Below, one piece after another: positions 34,372 to 46,200 of a DNA stretch of 64,000 nt (position 1 is the stretch's first letter; each line of letters starts with the position of its first letter). The stretch is from Breviolum minutum Mf 1.05b.01 (lineage: Eukaryota; Sar; Dinophyceae; Suessiales; Symbiodiniaceae). Below the pieces are notes generated by a model that was given only the letters and a program-made list of their open reading frames with translations, had not been told where the DNA came from and did no database searches. Position numbers and translations under genes: made by a program. The stretch lies in assembly GCA_000507305.1 (NCBI GenBank), contig DF240132.1:1-64000 (forward strand), in the 5' to 3' direction.

Positions 34372-37300
34372 TTATGTTGCGCAGGCACAGCACGAAGGAC
34401 GAAACGGCTCAAGCGCTTGAAGTGTGGCTGCACCTGGCAATGGAACAACGGCAGGGGACCAAGCGAATATAGCCAGGGAAGTATCAACATCAACTACATC
34501 ATAGGCAAAAAACTAAACAAAAAAAATCGATGTTAAGAGGGGACGCTATTACCTGGAAAATCATGACCTAAAGGTATAGTGATGTCAATCATCTGACTAA
34601 AAAATGCATCTTTCAAGCGAGTATCTACACTCCCATCTGCCAAAAAGCTGTGGATTTTCCCGCGGGCTAAAAGCTGGTTGTTTAGTTCATTTGTCATGGC
34701 GGAATCGGAAATCGCTAACCCACCAATGTTGGGGAGACTTGGCTTTATCAGGGATGTTTTTTTTTTCTTTGGGGGGTGGGGCATGAAAAGAATGAATGAC
34801 CCCCATAAACATCATGAAGTCATGATTTCTAGTCTTTTCTCCCAACCCAAAGTCACAAAGAAACATCCCAACCCCCCAAAACTGATTTTGAAGACCTTTT
34901 GTTCTTAGTTTCGAGGTTATTTTATTTTTTTGTGGGGGGTTATTCCAAACCACCATCGTCGAAGATTTTCATATCACCCACCCTTCCCCGTGGCACCTGG
35001 CTGCCAAGAATCTTCGCCTGGAAAAAAGCATACCAAAACTCTACGGTTTGACAGAACGGTGAGAAGTAACGATGTTAGATGCCCCCTTGAGTTTACCTTG
35101 GGTGTGGCACCCCTCCCAGTAACAGTTGCAAATGAAGGTCATATACTATAGAAATTCCCTACTAAAACATGTATTCATTCCGGTAGTGACTGTTACTGGG
35201 AGGGGGGCCACACCCAAGGTTTATAGAGGTGGGAAATTGAACAAATGCGATCCCTGTTGCTGGTAGTTGAGCAGTGCATACCCAATCGAAAGAAATAGGC
35301 TGGTTATGTCAAATTGGATCATTTTCCCCAAGGTTTTGAGCATAAAAAATGATTGAAACCACCACCTAGATACTGAAAATTATGGGTGTTGAAAAAGCTA
35401 GTTCCTTTCTAAAATAGGGCTATTTTGGATATGTAGGCAAGTATTCATGGGTTAGGTAGTTTTACTGCGTAGTTTGCGGTGAGGATGTGGCTAAAACCCC
35501 TTCGTAAAATACTAAGTAAAGTATACCGTCTTGTCATGAATATTTGTTTACTCCGGTTATATAAACTGGTTGGTGGTTTCTAGTTTCAACCCATCTGAAA
35601 AATATGAGTCAACATGGAAATCTTTCCCAATTTTCGGGGTGAAAATAAAACATATTTAAAACCACCAGCTACGAGTAGTAAATAAGTGGTTTGCATACCA
35701 AGCATGGAGGTGATCATGAAATGAAACAACTCCCCATGATGAAAAGGCGAATCCATCCCCCACTGAGCTTGGACCACCAAGGTCACCAACAAATGGCATT
35801 TTTTTTAAGGCCTTCCTTAGGGAAAATGGGTGTGACTTTACTTGTTTGTGGTGGGGGAATTCGTCAGTTTTTGGCAGGTTGAAGAGTTGAAGAGCCACAA
35901 TCCCTGGCTTCTATGAATCTTTTGCTCAACTCTCTTTTGGCATCAGAAAGCCATCTATTTTGACCAGTTTGAACTTAAAGAAATTGTCTTATCACTTCAA
36001 ATATTTACTGGGGTTTTCATGTCGCAAATACAGTTTCAAACTACACCCACATTGAATCTAATCATGTTCTAACCAAGCAAGATCTGCAAAAGATATTTGT
36101 GAAATTCCCACCTACACCGATCCTTTCTTTTTGTGGAAGAGTGAGGATTTCAGGATCCGAAATCATCACCATCTTTAAATGCTTTGAGGTCACCGGGGTT
36201 GGGAACTATAACTTGCCAAATTCATGGGGAAAAAACAAAATGTAAAAGTTGGATTCTCATTGATTATGCCCCCCCAAAAAACATGACGGCTGACTCCTGA
36301 CATCTCCTGACTATATTTTCACAAACCTTTCCATTGGCAACAGTTTCGAAACACATATTTCAGCTATACTGGCATTTGATTCTTTCTTTGTTCCTCGGCA
36401 TTTTCAGGAGCGTTCTTTGCGAAACCTTTTCTTTAAACACCCTGCAGGTTTTCTTTGCATGTTGGCACCTGGGATTTGTACCACCGACCAGGACTACCTC
36501 CCCCCAGAACACCACAGCACGAACAACTGAAATTTGTTGGCGGTAATTCCTCACAGCTTTCTGGGAAACCATGACCCAACCGGGGCTGAAAAACTTGCAT
36601 CTAACATTGATATTTCTCATGCTTCAATTTGTCCAATTTCACCATCCTCGACTTGTAAAACGCCTGCGATGGAGCTCCGACATGTGACGGACCAATCATG
36701 GCGATTTTTCCCGAAAGCGTTTGGAACTACCGTTCGAGTTCTAAAAAAGGTCGAAAAAAAGTATTGGGATATTTTCTCTTGTGATATTTTTCATATTTTG
36801 TCTTAAGGATATGTTTTTTTTACATTTGCATGTTGCTAAATGACAATTTCACGTCTTCTTGAAATATAACAGGCAAAAAACAAACAAATTCCAAAGGACA
36901 CCTTTTCCCAATTTTTCCCAGGATTGGGTGAGCAATGCTACTCATGTTTTTGTTTTTAGGTGGCAAGCTTGCCAACTTGAGCCATGTTGAGCCATTTGGG
37001 TTAGATTTCCAGCAAGACATGTCTCCATGGAATCCTGATAACAACATAATATGCCTAGCTGGAAAGCCCCCCAAATTGGCATCATTTCAACTAACTAGAG
37101 GTCTGTAAACAAAAAAAGCATCTTCAAGAGCTTGGGGAGGTACTTCATTTCTTCCGTGTTGATATTGCTTTAAGGACTTAGATCCTGGTCGCAAGACAAC
37201 TCCCTGCAAACCAGGCAGAGTATAAACCTCGGGACCATCGTTTCCAAAACCAAGACAAATCCCAAGATACATGATACTGGACGATATTTCAATAAACCAC

Positions 37301-40151
37301 CATACCATTCCATCCAACAAGATATCACACTAAAACATCATCAACTACCAAACAAAAAAAACACCACAAGAATCCCCACATCCAACCAAACCGATCGCCA
37401 ACAACCCTTCAATGTCAACAATTCATCACTTGCCCCCGCGTCCTTAACCTCTGAATCAACTCCCTTCTCTCCTGGATCTGAAAGATCCAAATTGTCCCGT
37501 GGCAAGCGGGGCAAATGAGATGTCATGGTTACCCTCGGAAAAAAACATATCACTATATAATTATGGCTGGTCCCACAAATAAGCCCTCCTCGTTGGGCCC
37601 TTTTGACCATTGGTTTCCATTGATAAGGCCTTATTAAACTATATATAGACCTTTATTTCTGGGGGGTAGGTTGACTGGCCAGGAACTAGTAAACAAAATA
37701 TACAAAAAAAACATGGCTGGAGTTTGAAGCAGCTGTTACACCATCGAAAACTAACATGCCATTCGAAAAAGTTCCGAAATGGGGTCCATTTCAAAAGAGA
37801 AGGCTTGTGTTCCAACCACTATTTTTCAAGGGACATGATGGGACATGCTAGTTTTCAGAGTGGTATCTTTTTTAGACCCTTTTTAGGGTGATGTTTTCCA
37901 CATCCACCTTAAAAATCTGTCCGTTGGAACGGCATCCAAACCAAATGGATGGCATTTCAACAAGCTTCGTGGACCAAAAACGGATAGTTCTGGATTGGTT
38001 CACATTGGTTCCATGATAGGGTGGCGACTGCTTCGGTACCTATGGTATGTTTTGGCGCTTAATATAGATTAATACGGTGAATTCCTTACACACATCTACA
38101 AAAGGGTCAAATTCTTGCAGCACTGCTGGTGAGTGTTGTTGGGTGTCTGAATGAACTAACCAACTCTGGCTGGCGACAACTGGTGCTTCAAACAATGGAA
38201 GTTTCCATCCCGTGGCCTCTGGGACCGATGCGGCCTACGCAAGGGCGTGGGTTGGTATATGGGTCCCAAGTTTCGCCAGGGTTCCAGGTATAAACTGGAC
38301 ATAAATGGACATAATATGTAAGGTATACCACCTGGACAGTAGATGACTAGCCACACACATTAGTCTTGGTTTTATCATGGCCCTTTACAGATCGCCACCT
38401 TTTGGGAGTGGCTCGCCCCATCTACTTTCACTACAGTCTTAGATGGATAGATAGATTGATAATCATTTGGCCCCTGCTTCAACACTAAAATACCAGTGGA
38501 GTCCTGGTTCAGTTTAAAAACAGGTCAATGGGTCACCTTCATAAACAATACATGTAGAGTAATTATTTGCCTACTAGATACTGTTGCAAGGGTTTTTTAG
38601 CAACTCCCCAAAAATATATCATAATCGAGACACTAGATTTCAGGATTCAGCTCTTTAACTTACCTTTTATCTTTGAGACCTTACATCATCCATGTGTCAT
38701 ATTTTAACTCCACCCAATATCATGAGCATATCATTAGCTGACTTATGGACATTTACAACCCCAAAAACAAGTTGGATGGTTTCAAATCTATATTGTTCAA
38801 GTCCTGATAAATCACCCCTGATGCATCATTCGCAGCATCCTGAGCTTTGGCGCGTTGGCTTCTTCCCAGCAATTGATATCAATCTGAGCTACCCAAAAAG
38901 GAGGAGAACTGCATTAAATCAGAAAGACATATGATCCGGCATCAAACAAAAATACATTTCAATACCTTGCACTAACTTAAGTCCCCAAAGCTTTCGTCTC
39001 ATTTTCTGGAAGTACCCCACTATACCTACATATTATAAAAATCTTCACTTGACTATCACTAAGAACCAGCAACCGATCAACCAATGGCCATTTTCACTGG
39101 ACAGCCATGCCAAAGTGGCGAGGGGCCACCATGAAATGGAACATGTTTCCCTAATGGACCCGGATGGATCATGCAGCCAGCTGCATGACTGGCTGTGTTT
39201 TTTTGGCGTTCGAGGAAAACTTTTTCTGAAATCTTGAAACCCTCCCATAATCGTGGGAAAAATTCGTAGATTTCCTGGCTCAACACCCAACTTCCAAGAT
39301 CTTCCAAGTTTCTTTTAGCACAGAAACTCATGTTCCACTGAACCGTGATGAAAGGGCAACAATATTGAACTATCAATCTCATGGCTGCATGATCGCCGAC
39401 TCTCTGACTGCAATCGCCAACTCTCCGGTGGATCATTCACCTTTCAACCTGCGGGGGAGGACATGCCAAGGACGTTGTTTTAGGGACTGACATGGAATGC
39501 ACCATGTACCGGCCATCACTACATTGTATAAAAACCTGCTAAAAAAACATGTAAAGCAATGGGAGAACCATGGATAAACTTTCAACCTCAACTTTGAAAA
39601 AAACACCAAATTTCTCAAAACACCAGCTTTTTTTGGTGGCATCGGTAAGGAATAGTGAACTGGAAACCGTTTTTTTGGAATGGTTCTTGGATGGGAAGGG
39701 AGTATGAAACCGACCTCAAGGAAAACACCGAAAAAAAACAGTAATGAAACATGATGCCATCAGTTGCAAGGAACAACACGCTAGACTTTGATAGATCTTG
39801 TGATTTGGTTTGAATTCTACCTCTCATGTATTCGTTAGTAATTATTGAAATTGTATAGTATGCATGCACTCGGTCCCTTTCACAAAGCCGCCCCTGATTC
39901 CTTGTTAGCTCCATGTCCCGATTAGCCCATCATTCGCTGTAGGTTTGGTAGATGTATTCGACTTTGCAAAAAATGCAGTCTGCCCAATTCAGGTATAAAA
40001 ATAGATGCACAGATTTATATACATTCGTGTCATATCGATATAAATACCTAAGTATGCAAGTAAGTACTTTGTTGGATGCTACGTTGACAAACGTAAAAAA
40101 CATCTGAGCAATTGCAACACCATGAATACTTGCCAAAATCCAGGTCTGCAT
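34372..40151 (-). CDS. Seven-exon gene, 246-residue protein with hydrophobic N-terminus, unknown function
   Basis: Exons 40151-40068 (ATG), 39440-39328, 37533-37392, 37203-37144, 37034-36977, 34714-34553 and 34493-34372 (TAA) join with matching phases and total 741 nt. Exon 1 is WILASIHGVAIAQMFFTFV with a Met-Gln-Thr lead, which looks like a signal peptide or membrane anchor. Later segments include an acidic stretch (GEKGVDSEVKDAGASDELL), a polar helix (SAMTNELNNQLLARGKIHSF), and a hydrophobic C-terminus with DTSLAIFAWSPAVVPLPGAA. The last residues are Cys-rich (SCCACAT). I do not recognise the family. Introns range from 59 to 2262 nt; the largest carries the MITE at 35096-35219. The start is 370 nt past the upstream stop. 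The nuclease ATG begins 81 nt past this stop. Confidence 0.65.
35096..35219. repeat. MITE with 31-bp terminal inverted repeats and TTTA target duplication
   Basis: A 124-bp element. The left end CCTTGGGTGTGGCACCCCTC continues into CCAGTAACAGT, and the right end is its complement with one mismatch in 31. TTTA is found directly on both outer sides, consistent with a 4-bp target-site duplication. A related copy is at 59242-59353, with partial ones near 41310-41410 and 44795-44880. It lies in the 2.3-kb intron of the 246-residue gene. Confidence 0.88.
37740..37864. repeat. MITE, CTAACATG family
   Basis: Left end AAAACTAACATGCCATTC, right end GGGACATGCTAGTTTTC, inverted with a few mismatches. The core is AATGGGGTCCATTTCAAAAG. 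It lies in the second intron of the 246-residue gene. Confidence 0.7.
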
Positions 40152-40261
40152 GCATACACTACATCTACCGAATTACCTCAAGGAACACTTTGCCAAGTTT
40201 CAGCGCCCATGCCGAGGAAACATTTGGGGAATCCCAAACCATGAAATCATGGCAATCTATA

Positions 40262-40393
40262 TAAGGGTACCCAATGCCCCCGCGCCCCGAAGAAATAAGG
40301 CCTTATTGACCAACATGACTCCTTAATAACCCCTTCCTTAACAAGATCTTACTTCCTGGCAGGGGTGGCATTGGGGGGGGGGTACCCTTAAAC
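40262..40393. repeat. Palindromic element with GGGTACCC ends and AATAAGGCCTT core
   Basis: Left end AAGGGTACCCAATGCCCCC and right end GGCATTGGGGGGGGGGTACC are inverted. It lies in the 370-nt spacer between the stop at 40522 and the ATG at 40151, so it may carry 3' end or start signals for the neighbouring genes. Confidence 0.7.
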
Positions 40394-40521
40394 GACCATG
40401 ATGAAAAGACATATGTAACATAGCTATATGTCTAAGGAAACTAGATAATGCAAACGGAATCAAACGGATATCAAACTGTAGTGGCTAGACTCAAAAATTG
40501 ACTCTCAATTGCAGGGCTCAT

Positions 40522-42923
40522 TTACTCATTATTGAAATTGAGGAAAACGTGTATCCTTTGCTCATTTTGCTCATCACTGAGCACCAGCAAGCTGAGTATC
40601 GTCTGCAGTTCGACTTGCTTCCGAAAAATGTAAGGGGACAACATTGACAAATCTGCAACTTGGAAAACAATGTCTTACCGATCTTCATTAAGTTTACCAG
40701 GTACGTAAATATAATAAATATCAATATATATATATGATTTTATATGCATGCATTTAAAAACTATATTGCCTTATAGGGGAGGTTTCTGCTCACCTGGATA
40801 CTGGCGAAAAAATCCATCCATCCGGCACCTGGCAGCTGTCAATGCATTGTCCACCGCTTTCTCTGCCACAGCCAGCGACCTTGGTGATGGGCATCATCAT
40901 ATAGGCCCCTGGCCAAATTATGATATGTGAGTCACCAAGATTTCCCTGAAATAAGTTGATTTCCCTTCCTCAGCTACCGGGTGATCATACATGGATCAGA
41001 TCTAATGTGGATTAAGGTGGATCATATCATTGATAATCCTACATACATCTACATACTATAAAGCATTTAATGTCTGCTGGTTGCACACTTCCTCCGTACA
41101 AAAAATCCGGCAACCTTTTACTGAAACGTGATTGTGGGAGGGGGGCAAGAAAAACATAGAAAAGTACATTTTTTTAGGCAACTGAGACGGTTTTTAGGGG
41201 TAGAGTTGATGGAAGTTAACAGCAAATTGTTTTGCAGGTACGGTACATCAATTGAAACCCCGAGTGTTGTTGGAAAAAATAACATTGATTTTTGTTGGCC
41301 CAATTCTATAAGTATACTTAAGGTGGGCCCCTTTCCCAGCAATAGTTACCACCAGGATTTTACATTTTTCGTTCGGCTCCCCTATAATCCTTCATTTCTG
41401 GGAAGGGGGACAACCCAGTGTACACTCACCCTTCCCCCCCAAAAAAACACAAGCAACCAACCAGCGGTGATTTTTTCGGAGAATCATCTTGCCCTATCAA
41501 GGCACCGATCGAAATCCCAATAGGCTTCGCTGGCAGCACGGCGCGTAGCAATGATGGAGGGTGGGATACGGATTTGACCACACTTTTCAAACCAGTCCTG
41601 CCGTCAAATTCATGGCTGGTCAAACTACACCCCCCCCAGAAACCAAACGTAACCCCCTTTCAGAAATAAGGGTTGAATGTTTGGCCTTATCAACGGAAAC
41701 TAAGTGGTTTTCATAAGTTCTGATCATAAGGCCGGCTAATTCTGGGGGGGCACCACTAGTTATGACAAATGCATCGCTGGAATGACTTGGAGTCGTCAAA
41801 ATCACTTCAGCAGAGATCAAAACCAAAACGGTAGGCGGATCAATCACTTGCAACCACCCAAAACGGATCACTTGCAACCATTATATGATCATGGGAATCA
41901 TTACAATGGCTGAAGTCCCGAAATAAAACAGTGTATAGGATTTCATTCCCAATTTTTTGCCCAACCCAACTGGGTTCACTGAACACTGATGAGTTCCACA
42001 TGAAACACTTTCGGTTTAAAAGATAGGATCTTGACATCCATAAACTCTCTTGGAGTCATATTCAATGGCTCTGTCTCTCAATTGCACCATGAGCTAGGTT
42101 TTCTTTACTCGGAAACAGGCACATACACCCACGAAAACGGACATGACAATGGAAAAGCAACCGTTTGAAGATGCATCACCTATTAAGAACGGTGATTTTC
42201 CTTGCCCAAATCATCCTAAAGCATGCCACTCTGCCATCGCCCAGGACTCATACGATACATGTTTCAACCCATACTTTTTGCAACAGCAACAGCAACAGCC
42301 GCACCACCATCACGAGGACGAAAGGACAAGGCTAATGAAACATTCAACCAACCACAAGTAAAGAGATCTCCGTTCATCCCTGTATCCCCTTTTCTGGTAA
42401 TGGACTCCACACTTTTCCCAACCAAATGCACTCCCTGAAACTGAAATGACCCCTGAAAATAGGCCATCCCAAAACGAAAGCAATCTTCCAACCATCCATT
42501 TTCAGGGGTAATGTTAGTTTCAAGGAGGAAAGTTGCATAATTTCCAACTGACCAATGATCCATGTATTAGTCCTTCCACGACTTTGTGTCATCAACAGCA
42601 TCAACATTGTCGTCCTTCCTCAGTCAAAAAGGAGCGACACTTCCGTGGAAGAACGCGACAAACACACCCTTTACCAAACCACAATCCGTGCCTCATCATT
42701 TTATCTGCTGATTATGCGTTGAAGTTTTGTTCCTGCTTGTTCATATTTAAGCCTTGGAGAAATAGATGCACTAAACAACTTGAAGCCTGTTCAACCATAA
42801 ACGTTTCGCCAGTCTTTCAAGTTTTTTTCAGCGAAGAATGGCTCCATAGGGATGAGAAGGGGGCAAGTCGTATTGACGTGCCTTTGAAGTAACATAGCGA
42901 CATGTGTGATGATGATGATCAAA

Positions 42924-42956
<33 letters not shown>

Positions 42957-43184
42957 GTGATGAAAATGATGATTCAATATGATTCATGACGATGATGATG
43001 ATGACGATGGTGATGATGACGGTGATTCCTGAAGATTATCGTTATCATGATCTGAAACTAATCTTTTGATGCAAATGGTAGCAAAGTGCTAAGGAACACA
43101 ATGTCGTTGTCGTTGTCGTTGTTGTCGTTGTGGTTGTGGTTGTTGTGGTTGTTGTTGTGGTTGTTGTTGTGGTTGTTGTTGTGG

Positions 43185-43226
<42 letters not shown>

Positions 43227-46200
43227 TCGTCCTAGACTCCTCGTAGTGTTCCAACCAACCCGCCCCTTCGCCTGTGTGGTTTTTGTGAGCCAAGAGGCTC
43301 GTAGTAGGTTTTGTTGTCATCCGCATCCCAATAGCCTTCCCAATCCTTTTGCCAAATTCTGCCATGTTCATCCTCGTAGCCACCTTCATTCTTCCAATAT
43401 CCTGCGACTATTTTTTCCCTAGAATTCCGGTTGTCAGTAGTGGTGGAATAAGGCGTGACAAGAAACTGTCTAAAAAGGCTGCGATATATAATTGTGAGGA
43501 TTGAAGAACTTTAGTCGGACAATTCCTTTTACAAGCATCCCTGCAAAAAAAAATCCTTCGGTAATCTAGGATTGGAATTCAATTTTTGCTCGCCCTTCTG
43601 TCCAAAAAACAATAATCCATCCAGAAGCTTTCAGGGTCTGACATGGAAAAACATATTTGGCAATGCAATACCACAAACTTGGTTTTGTTACAGCCTCCAG
43701 GTGCCGTATTCAAAATAGAAAACCATTTAGTCCCCTAAAAAGGGCACCATTTCAAAAGAAAGGCTTGTCTTCAAACCGCCATTTTTCGGTATTTTTTAAA
43801 ATGTGTCTCATATACTGTAAATATATATATATATAATCCCCCTTGAAATTAGCATTGGAGGTAGGGGGTAACCATTTTGCACAAAATCTGGTGCAAAATG
43901 AGAACCACCACCACAAACAGCAACAAAAATTAGTAGAGAATGGGATCCCTCATCATTGAACCCAAAAAAAGTCATGAACAGAATGGCAGCCACCATCTAT
44001 CTGAATCATAAGAAAACCCTGTACAAAATAGGGAGCTCTGATTGTGCAATCTCATGTGCCCCATTGGCCTTTCCTGGCCCCCATTTTGCAAAACATCAAG
44101 AAAAAGTTTAATAAGGTTTATGAGTCTTGGGTTTGTGCTGTGGCGACAGCTGTGCCCAATGGGATGGAATATCGCTACGTGGTAATGACTTAATAATTCG
44201 TCTAGAACTCAAAAAGAAACAACATTCATAAAAGGCTTATCTAGTACAAAATGGAAACCCCTATGAAAACACAGCTTTTGATTTAGTGATGTACAAAATG
44301 GGCTCCTAGGTAGACTCTTCTTCCAACCAGTGCCCCAGTGCCTTGTACAAAATAAAAGCCCATACAGTACATCATGAAAGCTAACTTCTGTGCAAAATGC
44401 GTCTGATTTTGGGACCCTACGTCCCTCATAATGCACAGGTAATTGGGAGGGGGATTATATATATATATGTATATCCACCTGAAAAGTAACTTACATTTTG
44501 AACACCAAAAATGGAGGATTGAATTTGATTTGACTTTCCTTTTCGCTTCAGGGGGGGAAGCCTGGCAAGCTGCCATTTCTATAAATCAAGATCTATCCGA
44601 ATTGCTTGGGCCACATTTCCAACCGCCTTCCCAATCACACCTCCATACTGATCCTCACAACCGCCCGCATCACAGTAGTATCTGGACCCATCTCCACCTG
44701 TTGTTGCATTAGAAGACCGCAAAAAATCCATTCCAAAACTACCCTCCCACAATCGTAAAAAGTAAAACATTGTACAAACATGGCCCTATTGTTTGGGTTC
44801 GCTCCCCACCCAGTAACAGTCACCACCATAATTATATCTAATTATCACATTGTTAGTAGGGAATCCACATAAATTCTGATTTGCCACTGCCATCCTGGGT
44901 TGGGGGGATAGATCCAACCGTCTTTGTCTGTAGGAAACGATCATCTTGAAGGTATCCGTTCTCCAAATCTCAGGATGACCATGTCGTAGCTGTAGATGCC
45001 AAGCTGCTACCTATGCATAACTTTAAATGAAAGCTAACAACAAGAACGAATTCAAAGTCAGTAAGCAGGTACCCTCTGGCAAAGCAACATAGCCACTTTA
45101 GTTTGAAGTATTTTGATGACATTTACCGGGAGACTTGATGATTTTCCCGTGTCTATGTTACAGGAGTGCAGATCTCAGGAGCTTAGTTGTTGCACACCGA
45201 TGTCGGGTTCGTCAGAACTTCCCTCCTTCAATTGTGTAAGCTTTGAACACATTATGGAAGGGCAGCTGATATAAAGTTACACGAGAACCAACATGAGAAC
45301 TTTCAGGCACTTGCCATATATACTTAACATAAACTTCCTTGCAAACATCAACCATCATCAACATTCATCAACCACTTTACCACTGTTACCATTCATCTGG
45401 GCAAATCATTTTGACATTGTTTCCACCAACTGGAAGGATCCCCCTAAATCCTTCCAGAAACTGCCTTGTCGGTGATGATGATGAGATGGACCTGGAGCTT
45501 CATTCGCAGCTTCCACACCAACATCTTGGGCCAAAGTCATAGATGTGGACACTTTGGGTGCTCCTGGGGCGATGATGGCGACGGGACCTTTTGAGGCAAC
45601 AGTTCGGCTTCTTTTGACAGGCCTTTTTTTTGTTTGGGCTTCAAGGAGGCTAACAGGTCAAGAGGTTTGGGGGGCCATTGGGGCCCTTTTGCTTTCCAGT
45701 TTTATTTGCATCTGAATTGGCGGCAAGGACCAGTTACCAAAATCTTTGAAACCACCAGCAACTCAACAGAATTGACCAGTTATAGTTGTTTAAAGCCCAT
45801 CTTGAATGCCATGCATTTTTGGTGGTGAACATACCGTCTAGCCATGTATTTTAACAAATCGAAGTACATGGAACATTCAAATCTCCAGTATATAATGTTT
45901 CAAGGAAATTCAAATCATTCAACAAGCTCTTTAGCTAATTTGAAAAACACAGGCCATCAAACGTGCAAAGGTTTATTCTGCACTAGAAGCTGCGCTCCAA
46001 TAGAACTGTGGTAGGCCCACAGACTAATATTGCCACTGAAAATAGTCCGAGCTCCAAAAAGGAAAGGATCGTCTTCCAACCATCAATTTTCAGTTACTAT
46101 GTTAGTTGCAGGGAGGGGTAAGCAAATTTGAATAATCCTTTATCAGACTCGTTGTTGACGATTTTATAACCACAAACATCGTATTGGGGAAGCCATCCAA

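Noticed and set aside
36960-36995. GGCTCAAG repeats resembling the end of a dinoflagellate spliced leader
   Set aside because: Only the last eight or so bases match and the sequence lies inside a coding exon of the 246-residue gene. A similar partial match at 48023-48036 is also too short.
38156-38356. Coding-like stretch with several open frames on both strands
   Set aside because: Neither strand gives phases that fit between exons 39328 and 37533, which already join in frame.
42143-42361. Plus-strand frame with poly-Gln and poly-His
   Set aside because: The first half is a MITE and the rest is a short CAA/CAC repeat; no plus-strand gene supports it.
43045-43389. 114-codon frame with a poly-Thr tail
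   Set aside because: The real exon here (43401-43272) uses a different frame that continues the neighbouring exons in phase; the poly-Thr part is the TTG microsatellite.
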